Below are positions 11,384 through 24,939 of a stretch of 64,000 nucleotides of DNA, piece by piece. The position numbers were made by a program, and so were the translations under genes. The notes beneath the pieces were generated by a model that was given only the letters and a program-made list of their open reading frames with translations, was not told where the DNA came from and searched no databases. Numbering within the stretch: position 1 is the first letter of the stretch; every line of letters starts with the position of its first letter. Origin of the DNA: Odontesthes bonariensis (lineage: Eukaryota; Chordata; Actinopteri; Atheriniformes; Atherinopsidae); contig NC_134515.1 in the NCBI RefSeq assembly GCF_027942865.1, forward strand, positions 28,587,949 through 28,651,948, read 5' to 3'.

Positions 11384-14300
11384 CTAATCGTAGAATTTGG
11401 GTCCAGGTGTGGCGACGATGTCCCCGTAGGGAGCGCTCTGGTGCAGGTGGAGGGCTTGCTGTTTTTTCAGGACCAGAAGACAGAAGAAGGTGGCTGCGGC
11501 CTGTGAGCGCGTGCTTCCCTCACAGAGCGCCTTCAGGCTGAACGAGAGGTCCCTGTCACTCTGGCTCTGCTGTAGACACACACACACACACACACACACA
11601 CGAGAATTCAAAGATTCCATCACCACCCCTGACCCCGGCTCTTCCTTAAACATTAAATCCTTCTGACTGTGGACTTTAAAATGTTGAACGCAGCTAGGAG
11701 GCCACAGTCCAGTTCTGAAAACATAGGCTTTTCAAACACACTCTTCTGACTTCACAAAAATAAAAGATATGGGGTGGCTGGTGACATTTGAGACTCAAAT
11801 GTTGGAACATTTATTTTTAGAGCCTTACTTTTATAGCACTCAGAAGCTTCTGCGCTCGCCTGGTTATCCTCCTCTCCTCAAAGTCCTGGCTGTCCAGCAT
11901 AGACTGCAGATTGGAGACGCACCATAATTTCAATCAGCGATGCCAGGCACATGGCCAAGGCAGCACAGGAAAATTAACACCAGCCATCTGTTAAGCACCG
12001 ATAGACTAAAGCTTGCTCTGCTGTAACAGCCGTTTTCAGACAACCTTCCATTATTATTTCACTTCCAATCCAAACAGAAAGTCTGCGGAAAGTGGTCACA
12101 AGCACCTGAGTGTGGAGGGAAGTGGACTGCGTGTCCTGCTCCAAGACAGACGGATGGACAAACATGGAGTCCTCTGATGGGAGATCTGGATGAGTGAACT
12201 CTGACCTGCTTTCACACTGAGACACACGGCACAGATGAAAGAAGTGAAAATAATTACTAAGACGAGTTTTTTTTCCTGCCTCCAGAAGACGGGACATGCT
12301 AATACTTACTTGTTCCAGCTCTGAATTTGTCTCACAGAAGTTGGTCATCTGGCTAAGGGCTGTCAGCTGAGCGTTGTGTGCTCTTTCAGAACCGACTGAC
12401 GAGTCCACAACACTCACGTTGTCTGTGGTGAGGGTGCTGAGGTCCCTCTGAGCTATGGCACAATAATGCCGGTAAGGCGAAACAAAACACAAGCGACACG
12501 TTAAAATGGTCACGTCATTGAACCGTCAATCCTGGAAGCTTGGAGATTAGCTTCGCACGCCTCATAAGGGCAAACGGTGCTGGAACAGCCTCGACTTTTA
12601 GCTGCGGTCCCTGCGAAGCCAGCATCGGGCTGGCCGTCGTGAATCAAACCGCTGTCCGTGAAGCTGTCGCCCACTGTGACACGCGAGTGTAGAAAATGGT
12701 AAATATATTCACGGAGGTTTAAGGTGACAAATGCATCATTTTAAAACCGCAGATAAGCCAGAAAACGTGGAAAAGCATGCCATGGGACCTTCAAGAAGAG
12801 GATTAAACACACCGTCACTCGGGCCTTGCAAAAACTTCTTACCTTCTTGTCCCTCTTGGCGCATTTCTTCAACCTCTCCTCCAACACTGTAACATTTTAC
12901 CTGGAAGATACTCTTGGCAAAAAGCTGCCAAGGAAACATTCAATGCAGTCACTTGGTGTCAATATTCAAACGTGACATAACTTTTTTAAAGCGTTTGGGT
13001 TCGAAATGCACAGCTGCACGTGCCAGAATAACACTGCTGGCTGTGAAGAAGGCTTTTACCTCCTTTATCTGTGGATTGACGATAGTGGAACACGGCTGAG
13101 AAAAGAGCTTGTCTGTACTTCCGCCCTCCTTCCACTGCATGAGCTCTACAGTTGGTGGGGCCATGTCCAACGGAGAAACCAGGTCTGAATAGTCAGAAAG
13201 CTGCTCTCTGATGAATTCGTTGCTCAGCTCTTTGGTCTGGTCCACCACCAGCTTGCGTTTCCTCTTCCCTATCTGCTTTTCAGAGTTGGCTGAAGATGAA
13301 CAGCGCAGGGTCACACAAGAGCTACTTTTACAACGAGATGCAGAATTCTTCTTTGGCTTTCCTCGCATAGCAATATAAATATTTCTAAACACTGATGACA
13401 GTTTGGGAGTTATTGGGCCAAAATTTGAGTCGCTTGTGCCTACGAGTGATAGCCACGGGTTCCAGGGCGAAGGCGACCTCCTCATTAGCAAGCAGGGTGG
13501 TCTCATTTAGAGTAGGCGTCCGCGTCTCTGTCGGACCTCCTAGGTCAGCGTCTGGAGAACGTACAGAGTAGCATCAACCAAAACACCATCACCAATAAGC
13601 AACCGATGAACACAAGTGTAAAGTGCGGTAATATGTTATTACCCGTTTGATGTTCATCAGTTCGTGTAGAGCTCTCTTGGTTTTGGGGCTCGTCTAGGAT
13701 GAAGTCTGTGGACTCGGCGTGATCACTGGAGTTTGTCAAAAAATCTACAGAGTCATCAAAAATCGTACGGCATCAGGCACTTTCATTTTTGAGAAAAAGA
13801 AGAAAAAAAAAAAAGGTTGGGAGAATATCATCTTATTGTTTGAAAGTAGTTGGTAGAGAACTGGGATCTTGAAGATGGATAAATGAGCGCAGTGACTTTT
13901 CAGGGTTTCATTCACCTAAAAGAACCCGCTTTATCCAATTTAGGGTCATGGGTCCAGCACAGTTTGCAACCAAGACATTGTCCTTAAAATGCAGAGTCGA
14001 AACACCAGTGGTAAACAGGTGCGAGTCCAGGATAGCTACATATGAGTCAGTCACAAACCACCAACAGGAAACCAGCAAATAAAAGCAGGTGAATGGTAAA
14101 TGCTGCTTTCAGACTGTATACACGCCTTGCTGTTACACATCACTAATGGTTAATCAGCTGCGTGGAACAGTTTGCAAAACGTGAGGGTGTCTTGTAATGT
14201 CTTTTGACTTTGCAAGTTGACAGAAATCTCTAAAGCACAATTTTCACCATATTTGGTATAAGAGGGCCAAATTTTTCTGGTTCATTTGGAGCCAGTCGAT

Positions 14301-15972
14301 CATTTTCAGCACTTCAAGATAGAATTTGTGTATCAACCTGAGTTAAGTTAAACTTTTTTCTCTTTTTTCCCCCCCCTCTAAAATCGCAGTCTCTAGGATT
14401 AAAACTCGACAAAAAAGGATGCTTATGAATTCAAACGGAATACCAAGAAGGTCGAATCCTTTATCCTCATCCCCAAATGTGTCTCCGTTTTGTGCAAAGC
14501 TCTCGAAGCTCCTGTCCAGCAGTCCATTTGATTGGCCAAGTGACTCGTCTGCAACTCATCGGAAGAAGCAAAGACAAACGAACACAAAACAAAAGTCGGT
14601 TTCAAATGTCAGTCGCCTGCTGATGAAACAAATCTCCACAACAATAAGTTGATGTTGACTAACAATCATATATAAAAGGTTCTACGCCGCCAAATGCAAC
14701 CAATCACATCAAATCGCGGCACATAAAAACAATCTGGTTCTTACCGATGTCTGTAAAGCCCAGGAAGCCATTTCCAAAGTCCTCTTTCAGAGTTATTTCC
14801 TCTGATCGACTCTGGTTTTGTGAAAAGTGATCCACTACATCTATATCACTGGCATCCCAGCGTGAGGGAAACACATGTTCATTAGAATATTCACTTATGT
14901 CAACAAACAAAGCTGAATGTCTGTCTCATGTTTTAATAATGAGCAGCTGGGAAGGACAAAACCGCTGACTTTTCATTTGCCCCGTTTCCTGTCTGATTGT
15001 GATTATAAGACTATCAATGACAGGATGAAATGAGTTGGAGAGGAGGGTAAAAAATGGCACCTGGGGTGTGGCAGCTGAGCATCAAAGGCAGTGAAATCTT
15101 CAATCAAGGTAATTGCTTTGATTGTGGCCTCGAGCCCCTCCACGGGCATATCTGTCTGACCTGGCATATGGAGGTGAAACAGTGCAAAAACAATACAGAA
15201 ATGGACTGTATGTAGAGCAGAAACAGTGGCGACAGCAGTCAGTTATTTTCAATGAAGAGGAACTGTTTTGGAACAGGTTTAACAAAGAAAAGAAAAAGAA
15301 AACTGTGTGCTACTTTCACATGTATAAAAAGTAACAAGTCAAGTAGATACTGATATGTGTCAAAAATAATAACCTGTGCCTACATTAATACAAAGACATG
15401 TAATAAATGCTCCCTTTAGGAAGTTCAGTTCAGTTTGTGTTGATTCTGTTTAGGAGATCAGATGAATCTTCTTTATTGTTTGTGATGGGCTAATTTAGTT
15501 TGACATAACCAATAAACATGAAACTGTGCGCATACAAATGTAAGAACAATGAGTTCTGCATGACACCGACTGAAAAAACGGTCTGAATTACCTGGCCTGA
15601 ATGCCATTTTAATTCTGACCAAGGCATCGCTGCAGTCTGCAAGGAGATACTTTGCTTTTCTGGAGTAGATTTTGACCACACCGAGGAGCAGATGACCAGA
15701 TGTCCGCAAACCGATTTTCATCTTAAATAAAAAGAAAAGACCATGCCGTGAAACCTAAAACAGCTCTCACTTGCCATTATAACATAATATATTGATTTGG
15801 GGATGTGTTGTTGGAACAGGTTTACCTTTGGGGAAATGATGTCTCTGATGGTTGTTTCCAAATTACATTCGAACACATGGGCTTTAGTGAGTTTCCTCTC
15901 CCAGTGCGCTGCCAGCCAAATTTTGGCTAAAGGCCCCCGTTTAGACGTAAATAGTTGCGTGTAAAACAGCAT
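11384..15972 (-). CDS. rad21l1: RAD21-like 1 meiotic cohesin kleisin (rad21l1), 14 exons
   Basis: Exons in transcript order: 15972-15826, 15721-15592, 15160-15061, 14848-14745, 14548-14444, 13744-13643, 13551-13444, 13289-13060, 12924-12843, 12673-12596, 12452-12310, 12216-12106, 11903-11829, 11569-11384; 1701 nt, 566 aa. Meiotic alpha-kleisin that closes the SMC1/SMC3 ring. The N-terminal Rad21/Rec8 domain (residues 1-93) contains [15 protein letters not shown] and [33 protein letters not shown] and [19 protein letters not shown] follow. The C-terminal winged helix contains [19 protein letters not shown] and ends [12 protein letters not shown]21L1 is preferred over RAD21 because the acidic/Gln-rich linker is missing, the length is close to human RAD21L1, and it adjoins snph. 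Exon 12673-12596 uses a weak donor (GTCGAG) and is the least certain; its 78 nt keep the frame. Confidence 0.9.
11576..11601. repeat. (CA)n microsatellite at the last rad21l1 acceptor
   Basis: About 13 CA units directly abut the acceptor (11570-11571) of the final rad21l1 exon. In transcript sense the tract reads (TG)n immediately before CTACAG. Confidence 0.85.
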
Positions 15973-18900
15973 GCTGGTAAGATAATTGGCACCTGTGGCA
16001 AGCAAATCAATGTTTGTTATGCCAATCTCGATAATGTTAATTTAGCTGACAACGGAGCGCGAGCAGGTATTTATCCAGTGTGTTGTTAGCGCTAACAAAG
16101 TTGAAGCTTCTACCCTAAAGCCAGCTAACGTTAGCGGTAACCGCGTAAATACTCTGCGTCAGTAGGTCAGGTTTACAGGCGAAAACATGGCGGCAAAACG
16201 TGTGATGCGGCTCACAGTTCAGATAAAAGCAAAGACTGTTGTTTTAAATAATTCTACACAACTACAGAGCTTGTTCGACAGCAGCAGAATAGCCTACCTT
16301 AACTTTGAATTCACCGCGCTTTGACAGTTTTAACGTGCGCATGAGCACGAGGCGTACCTGGTAACCAAGCAACCACTTCCTTCGAAAACTACCCGAGGTG
16401 ATTGAGAGTCTGTCTTACAAGTATTGCTAACAGTTCGCTAATAAGATACAGTAACACATGAAAGCGACAAAAACAGGAGGTTTGTAAACTGTTGTGGACT
16501 CCTACATAGAAATAATTATTAATACCGGTTTGTACTCCCTCGTCCATCAGTATAGACACACAGAACAAGCCAAGACTTAGTAGAGCTCGGATCGAGGTAA
16601 CTTTTCAAAAAATGTTTTGGTTTTCTCCAATGTTTTTACCATGTTCAAATTAATCCATAAGAAGTCTCTGGAACCAGGGTAAGGGTTTTTATTAGGGTCA
16701 TGGCAAAAATATTTAGAAATGTACATATTTCTGGAAATATTGGAATTGGGAAAGACAGATGTTCATATGCTATCCTCGAACACACAAACTACACACAAGC
16801 TTGTTTCTATATCTTTGTAGTTATTCACCATTGGCATATTGCATTCCAAAGCCCCTTTCTGCAATCCTTACCGTAACCAAATTCCTTACTCCTAAAACCA
16901 AGTTCTGACCCTCAAAAATCCATTGAGACTTGTGGGGCCCTCCATTTGGTGCCCACGAAAGACGCTGGACCCCACAAGTGTAGTGGGCTCCTCGTTTTTT
17001 GGACCTGATGAATGTAGAAAAACACGTCTACACACAAAGTGCATTCATGTTTTGCTTTATTTGTTTTTTTTTTAATTCCATTGCTGAATGAAGCATATCT
17101 GTGCTGATTGTAGCCACACAACCACTACTATAAGTGTGGCTAATGATGTTCCACAGGGAAAGTAAAGCAGATGTCAGCGATGGCCGGCCTCTACACGCCC
17201 ACCACAGTCCTAAAGTGCAAGTATCTGCACTTTCCAGGCATTCTTTGGTCTCCTCTCTTACCTTCGTTAAAACTGTTTGGGTGGGACAAGCTGTACTGTA
17301 ATTTCTTTCTTGGTGCATTTATTGATGTCACCTAATTCTCAGCACGAGCAGAGGTAATCTAGAATTACTGGAAATATTGTTGCGGGCATGGAGAGTCTTT
17401 CGCAAATGATTACAATGGATTTTGAGCCCCTGTGGTAAAGTTGCTGTTCTTTTAACAGATCAGTCCAAATATCCACTTGGATTAGTGAAACCTGGTAGTT
17501 GTTCCATGTGCTGTTCTGTTTGTACTCACTAGAGGGCACCATAGCACCAGGAAGAATCAACCTGTGTCACGCTTTCATTACAGTATTGGGAGACAGCATC
17601 GCCTCTTGTGACTGTATGACAGAAACACAGCAAAGATTCATGGGTTATAGACAGTGGACAGTTACACACGCCTGCAAAAGCCTTGTTATAATGTTTTTAT
17701 CACGTGTGAAATGTTTTCATTTCTAAACAACTGGTTATTCTTAGATCATCACAAGATCATCTGCTGTGAACAGGAAGATGCCGAAACGCAGGTGTCACAG
17801 TAAAGGTAATTCTCACCATATTACCACGAACTGAGCGGCTGCCCCTCGGGAGAGAGACACCTGCTCTGAGCCCTTATAGCTCCTTTAAAGTTTGCAGCTG
17901 ACTACTAGGACGGAGAAGACCCCTGGGGAAATGTTTTACGGTTCCATTTGATGGAATCTGAATTGTTTGGCTAGGATGACTACAGGGAGTGAAAGGAAAC
18001 TGCAACAACTGTTAGGCATTGTTGTGGTGGGCTGTTTTGCTACTGGTGGAAATAGTAAATCACACAAGTTTGATGAAATTATGAAAAAAAAGATTAAAAA
18101 AAAGGGGGGATTTCCTCAGAACTGTTCAGCAGAACTTCAAACCATCAGCTAGACAGTTCAAATTTGGACGCACAACGGAACTGGTTGGGGGGGTAGACCC
18201 CCTTCTCACATATGTTGTCTTTACGCAGGGATGCCCCGCTTAAATGTACAGTGTATTAAATGAACCAGACATGTCCACAGGACCATGTAGGGTGTCAAGA
18301 TAAACCTGCCAGACATGACAATGAACTTCTCAGACCAGAGGTGTCATGAAGATGCTTAAAACGCAAAAGAATCTTTCATTTTTCTCCTCCGCCTTATGTA
18401 ATTTGCCTTTCCATTCCGTCTCTCTCACATGCGCACACACATCAGAATCACTGTTGTCCTTTAAGGCAGCGATCTCAGGCCAAGCATCAAACATGCCAAA
18501 GTAAATTTGCGTTTTGTGTTGACTGGATGCCTGGGGTTGTGCAGCTGCACAAGAACACTTGGTATGTCAAGTCGCGGCCTGGCTTCCATGAGACGCACAG
18601 TTATAGAGAGCTCTGGGGAAGCTGAGGGTTAGTGTGGAAGATTGTGATTTTAAAGGGGAACATCACACGAATACAGGAAAATGCAGTGATAATGAAGTTA
18701 CTCTTGAATTGGACTTCGGGCGCAGTTAACGCCACCTGCAGTCGCTAAAATCGCATATTCTGCAGCAGCTATGGTACCCAGCCGCCATGTGCAGCCATGT
18801 TGGACAGCTCTGTCTGTTCCTCAAAATGCAATGAGCCATATCACTTATTTTTCTTTTAATTCCTTTCAGGCTATATCTCACTGCTCCCCCCCCCCCCACC

Positions 18901-21247
18901 CCCCCCCCCCAGGCTTATTTATCCATCCACTTTGGGGGAAATAATTTGCTTTCCATCTAAGTTGATTCTTCATGCATATTTGCTCGTGCTCCCTGCCGGC
19001 ATGGGAGTTTGCATTCTCCTTTTATTCAAGCTCTGCTCAAGTCCAGCAGAAGCAAATCCCTTCAGGGGATAGACCACATATCTACACATTATTAATGTCA
19101 AGTATTTTTAAGATTCTACATGCAACGGACTGTTTTATATGTTTGCTTTTCTTCCTCAATGCACACACACATTGTCTCCGTAGAGCTGGGCACTCCCCCA
19201 GCTGCATCCAACGCTGTCATCCTTATTTTTGGTCATTGCGTCATTGTTATTCCCAGAAAAAAAGTCTGTGTTGGGAAACAAAGATGTGATAAGGCCGCAC
19301 TAAAACAGAACTATTACAGTAAAAATTGGTGGGTGTTCTACGCCCCGACACAGTGCCTACCCAAGATAACCTGGTTCAAGTTACCAAGTTAAATCTGATC
19401 AGACAGTTCATTAATGAAATGTTCTGCCCTGCCAGTGAGTGACCAAGTACTAAAAAAAACCTTCTGATGTTTAAGCTCGCATAGGCAAATAATTACATTA
19501 TTTGATGTTTTCTGTAAAAGGCACTCCTTTGTAGAAAATTAGATCGTGAGTGAACTGGGACCTGCCGGGCTCTCAAGTTAATGAACAGTTTCCGAAACAA
19601 GTCACAGCAATCTCAAATATCGACTTATTTTCTGAGGAAAAGGGGAGGTTGTCCTTCACAATCGTCCTCTTAAATCTCCTGCAGTGTCGTAGTATCGGCT
19701 AATTTGGTACTTTCCGTCACATTTGACTATAATACATGTCTTTTTAGTTGTTTGAAAAGGCAAAATGAAAGAAATGCCCTTATTCAGATCAACTCTCTGT
19801 TAAGGGGGGGGAAACAGGATCGAAACAATTCCTAAACATTTTCACGTCTTTATTAAATAAGGCTTACAAGAATTTTGTTTAGATAATAACTACATACTTT
19901 ATGCATTTTCTACATGCACGTGAAGCCACATAGTACAGTTTCCACATTAAAAAGGGAAGGCAGAGTTAAATGTAACACAGGGCTGTTTTGTGCTTTTAGA
20001 GAAAATGAGTTTTGGTACCGACATGCAGAACCAGATAAGACCATGACCACACCTGATATAAATCAGACGAATCCTTTCTTCCCATGTGAGAACGTGGGCG
20101 CTGATGTGCGAGCGGGTTTACTCTAATCAAAAGCATCGGTTAAAAAGATTTACAGCATTAATGAAGGAAATCAGACTCTGTGACCTCATCTCATTGTACC
20201 GACTACTTTAGAAATCCTGTTTTTTCTCTGCTTTTTCGCTCAGACATTTTTACTTAGAAAAAACAGAGCCGTAGAGCATCCCTCGGTTCCCTCGGTTCCT
20301 TGTCCGAAAAGTGTCACTCATGTTATTCAGTGCTAGTCTTCTTTTTCTCAGATTGGATCTACTTTAGAAGTAATTTTCCTAAAATCTAATCAAGCTGACA
20401 TTTGAGGTTTGAATGCAGTAGGTCTGGAGACAAAAAGCACCCCCCCCTCCCCAAAAACAACCAACGCGAGACTCAAGGAATCCTCTACAAACAAAGAGAC
20501 TGCAGGTGACATATCACAGCAGTCTCGCGGGGCACTGACCTTACCACCACATCTGCCTTTCTAGCATCAAATGCTCAGCCCCTGTAGGTTTGAAGTGGCC
20601 ACTGTTTGGAAGTTTGTTAATCCACCCTTACCAGAAAACAGCAGCTGTCAGTTTGATTTTATATCTTCATTACTATTGATCTCAGTGGCGCTGAGGACAA
20701 AGCATTCATACAGACGTTCAAGCCTGCAGGGGCATCATGATCAGTTTGGGTTGAGTGCCGCTTTACACAAGAGCTACACGTCCCTCCTGCGACAAAACCC
20801 CAACCATCTCCTTCGCAAAGCTTTGCAGTAATTACATCTGCGTTCTCATAGTTTGGGTTATTTGCCTTGGCATGTCCTTTACTTTAAACACGGAGTTGTG
20901 CATGTTAGTGATTAACTCAACAAGGGTTGTCCTGTCTTATTTTCTGCTCTGTCCCACACCAGTTAAATATTTGTTGAAACAGACGTCGAAAGAAGTGGAA
21001 ATGCTTGTGGCAAGTCTTCTCAGTCAAAGTCACCTGAGTTCAGATGTTTGTGATTTCAGGTATATTCACAATGAAAGTCATTTAAGTCTCTCAGCGAAGA
21101 CTCCTTCGAACACAGGCCCGCAAGGACGCCCTGTCTTGCTGTTGAGATTTCGTAAAAACGTTGAGTTTAGTCCCGTCTAGTCTTCTCTCTGTCTCCTTGA
21201 CCATACGTCCTCTCTCATTTGCTTCATGAAAGAAGGAGGCCGAACCA
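15973..21247. other. rad21l1 promoter side and gene-poor spacer
   Basis: 15973-16400 is the likely rad21l1 5' UTR and promoter. A degraded repeat with the teleost-type string GACTTGTGGGGCC and a mirrored CCCCACAAGTGTAGTGGG lies near 16840-17000. A C-homopolymer-rich tract is at about 18886-18911. The rest shows no exon-like conservation to me; some of 19.8-21.2 kb may be opsin 3' UTR. Confidence 0.5.
18886..18911. repeat. Poly-C tract
   Basis: Two runs of about 9-11 C separated by ACC; G-quadruplex/i-motif potential on the minus strand. Confidence 0.9.
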
Positions 21248-21735
21248 TTAGAGGAAATCTGGTTGTGGTTTGGTCGTGAGCTGGCTGACTGTCACCTCCG
21301 TGTAGGCAGATCCAGTCAGAATGCACGCAGTCTTTTGGGGCGCAGTCACATGACACAGCGCTGTGTTCTCAGTGCAGCTCAGACATGCCCCGTAGCTCTC
21401 CTGCTGTCCGTTTGAGAATCTTGCGGAGGCACTCGTGTCCTTATTACGCTGTGAGGTGGATCCGAAACGTTCTTGGGGCTGCGGGCTTCCCCTGTGGATC
21501 ATCTGTCGTAGCATGGACGTGTCTCTGTATAAGCACTCACGAAAGTTGGGTTTACACAGCAGATAGACCATGGGGTTGTAGATAGTGGAGGACTTGGCAA
21601 ACACAGCGGCTAGGGCAAATGCTTCCGGATGGACCCGTGTGGCATCCCCAAACGCAGCCCACATGGCCACAGCAGCATAAGGGGTCCAGGCGGTCAGGAA
21701 GCCTATACACACTGCAACCGACAGCTGTGGAGAAG

Positions 21736-21770
<35 letters not shown>

Positions 21771-23035
21771 AAGACATGCAGAAGATTCGCTTAGTGTCAT
21801 GCAAGTGACAAGTTATCAAAAGTAAATGGAGTGGATTCAAATATTTGAACAAACATTGTTTCACTGACATGGTTGATTTGATCTGTATAAAAAGATTAAG
21901 AAGTATGTCCTTTGAGTAATGTATTGTTTCATATCCTTCTCTATTCCAATCTATTGCAAAAACCTGTGGTCAGTGTTGCTGAGGTGGCACTGTCAAATCC
22001 TCTGACCTTCACGATGAGAGCGTGCGCATTGGTGGTCTTGGTCTGCGGTGACACATGCTGCTGGACGGCCTGACGAGAGGCGCGCACGGTCAGCAGAATG
22101 AAGGCGTAGGAGAGGAAGATGATGGTGCAGGGCAGTGCATAGCAAAAGACGAAAAGGCAGAGAATGTAAGACAAAGCTGAAAGCTCGTGGTTGGGTGCAC
22201 GCCAGTCAATGCAGCAGGCTGTGCCGTAAGGTTCAGCGCTGTAATGCCCCCACTGTGCTAAGGGCCCGACGGCAAACACGGATGCGTAGCACCACACTCC
22301 AGCCACCAGGAGGCGAGCATGTGAGGAGGAGAACTTGTTACCTGAGAAGGGAGACATTAAAAGGTGCTTTGCAGTTAATAGGCTGATTCTTTTCCTTTGT
22401 GTTGCTCACCTTTGTGATAAAGTCTAAAGAGTTAACAACATTATGCTCATATCACCTTCTCACCATAGTTAGGGAGGCAGACTTTGAGGCAGCACACAAA
22501 GGAGAGGGCTGTGAGGTTTGTCAAGCTGCAGAGACCAAACAGCACTCCGCACATGGCGTAGAGCTGGCAGGTGATTTCTCCAAACAGCCACCTTCACCCA
22601 CAGACCAGGAGGTGAATGAAATGGATGAATAATTTTAGATTCATATCAGTCTGTTTCTTTGCTAGTAAAGTGACTATTGAGGCATGACAGATACCTGTGT
22701 GAAAAAGACGAGGGGATTGCCAGTGGAAACAAAGCAAGCGTCATCCCAAGGTCGCTGATGGAGAGATTGATGATGAAGAACTCAGCTGGTTTCAAGGTCG
22801 ATCGCTTGTGATAGGCAACTAGTAGCAGGATGCAGTTGCCAAGGAGGGACAGTATACCTGTGGAGAAACGAAGATTTGACCAAAGTTGCACCAAAGTCGG
22901 CAAAAGATTAGCACACTGGAGATCGTTTTATTTCGTGAACTCACAGAATACGCTGTAGAGTGAACCCATGAGGATGTCTTTCTCCTTGGAGATGCGGGAG
23001 GCAAACCAAGGGGATGCGTCTGAAGCATTTCCCAT
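21248..23035 (-). CDS. Non-visual opsin, neuropsin (Opn5)-related, 5 exons
   Basis: Exons in transcript order: 23035-22945, 22857-22695, 22591-22464, 22341-22007, 21724-21248; 1194 nt, 397 aa. A seven-helix light receptor at the cell surface. Helix 7 has the retinal Schiff-base lysine (K283 in AKSSTIYNP) with NPMVY as the NPxxY motif. Loop 2 (SAEPYGTACC) supplies E164, the ancestral E181 counterion, and Cys that pairs with C93 before helix 3. The strings PAEFFIINLSISDLG and GFLTAWTPYAAVAMWAAFG resemble OPN5. Oddly, the helix-3 (D/E)RY position reads V117-C118-C119 (LSFVCCLKVC). The tail of about 90 aa is Ser/Thr/Gln-rich. The group is probably a teleost neuropsin-like class (opn6/7/8/9), but I cannot choose one, so no symbol is given. 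Confidence 0.88.
21744..21770. repeat. (CA)n microsatellite in opsin intron 4
   Basis: About 13 CA units, 20 nt from the acceptor of the last opsin exon; the same arrangement as in rad21l1. Confidence 0.85.
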
Positions 23036-24930
23036 CTGAAATGTTTCCAGAAGCGCACATGTTGATAATTGTGAACAATGCTGGAACTGACTAGATAATT
23101 CAATGAAACTAAGGACCCGACTTACGATGCCGTAAGCACAGGAAGCTGCAATACATATCTTGAAGATTCTAAATCCGATTTGTTTTGTTTCTCATGCATT
23201 CACAATGCTTCAGATTGTGTCTGGTGTGAGCAGAGTTTTCCTGATGTCTTTGCTGTGCAATATTCCAAGCCCTACGGGATCAGATGTAGGAACGAGTGAT
23301 AAGCTTTCCTTTGAAAAAAGTCTAATCCTCTTCAAAAGATGAGGACCCTTTTGTATTACATCCAAATATACTCCACAGAGTTGGCAGATGGAATGAAATG
23401 ACAAAGACTGTGCCTGTCAGCATTTATAACGGGTTCATGGGAGACTGAGAACAAAGCAGTTAAAACTACAAGTAAAGCAGCATTCAAACGTCCCCTGAAA
23501 AAAAAAAGGTGGAATTGCAGTTTTTGTCTACACATGATGCAAGAAATGGAATCTCAACACATACAGGTACAGTTTGAATAAGATTGAATAAGAAATAGAA
23601 GAATGACATTGTTTGAACTCACAAGTGCTCAAGCATTTCAGAGCGCTAGTAATTGACCTGATAGATTATTAGAGGACTCTTAATAGTGTCTTCTCAGCAA
23701 CAGTTGAAGCACATCTGAAACACTGTTATGAGTCAGATTTTCAGTAATTTTAGGCAATCAATACCCTTTTGCTGGACTCAAATTAGATGATGATTGCTAT
23801 TCAGCGTGTCATTTCGCTTGATAGGACAATGAAAAAATAAAAAAAGGAAAAGGCACAGCGCCGTGGTCAGTGTGGATAAATATTCTTTGAGGTCTATCAA
23901 AAATTATAGACGTCATTGGCTTTCAAGGACTTTGGCAATCACACAGGATAATGAATGAGACTTCATTACTATGTAAGTCGAGAGCCAGACAACGACAACC
24001 TGTCCACTCAGTCTGAGTGGAGGAAACACAGCTGAATACATAGTCATGACCATTTCTTGTACTACAGAATTCCACAGTTGTGCAGGCGCAAGCAATGTGA
24101 AAGTGACACCTGGAGTGTTGGGAATGTTAAATTCCTGGCTCATAGAATACAAAGTGAGAAAGATATTTTTGTATTATGAGTGAACTAGTTCTTTTTTTAA
24201 TTAGGTATCCTTTCATCCTGCAAGTCTATGGGCTGGCAGTCTCTTTTGTAATCTGTCTGTGCTGTCTTTACCCTGGATCAGACTCCAACTGATCATCATG
24301 CCTACATTTAATCAACCCACCCAGTAAAGGCGATAAGAACCAACCAGTAAGTGGCAGAAATGGATCGGTCGCATCTTTTTCGTCCATGGAGTATAGCAGA
24401 TTCAGAGATGGGCATGAAAACGTATTACTCATTAAAGAAAATAAGCACTTCGGATATTTGGTTTTGGGGGGATAAGACATTTTGAAAGTCTAAAAACAAT
24501 GCTGCACTGAATTGTGCAGCTATGCTGTTTAACAGTTTTTCACTTCCTATATACTGCAGTGCATTTAACCTCAGACTAGCTATGTGTTCTGCCCTTCATC
24601 GCGGAAAATGCACTTTTCCTTGACGGTCTGCTTAAACTACAGCGGAATGACAAGATGAAGTAGAATTGTGTCCATTACATTAGGAGTGAAGGTGAAATGT
24701 AGCACTGCAGATGTTGGAGGGACTACAGCTTGGCAATGGCACTCGCTGATGGCAGCTGCCTCCCCTCACGGGACTATGCACCCAGCCATATAAAAAACTG
24801 GAGTTGACGTGACCTCCAAGGTCCCCAGTTTTCCGATAAGAGCATCGGCCAGAACAAGCGCTGTATCCTCCATCATTATAAAAATAGAAAAAGTTGGGAA
24901 CCAACCCCAACAGACTTAAAAAAAACTAAG
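23036..24930. other. Opsin upstream region, no gene seen
   Basis: AT-rich spacer. I see no exon with a recognisable family and no clear repeat boundary. Confidence 0.5.
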
Positions 24931-24939
24931 TAATCAGAG

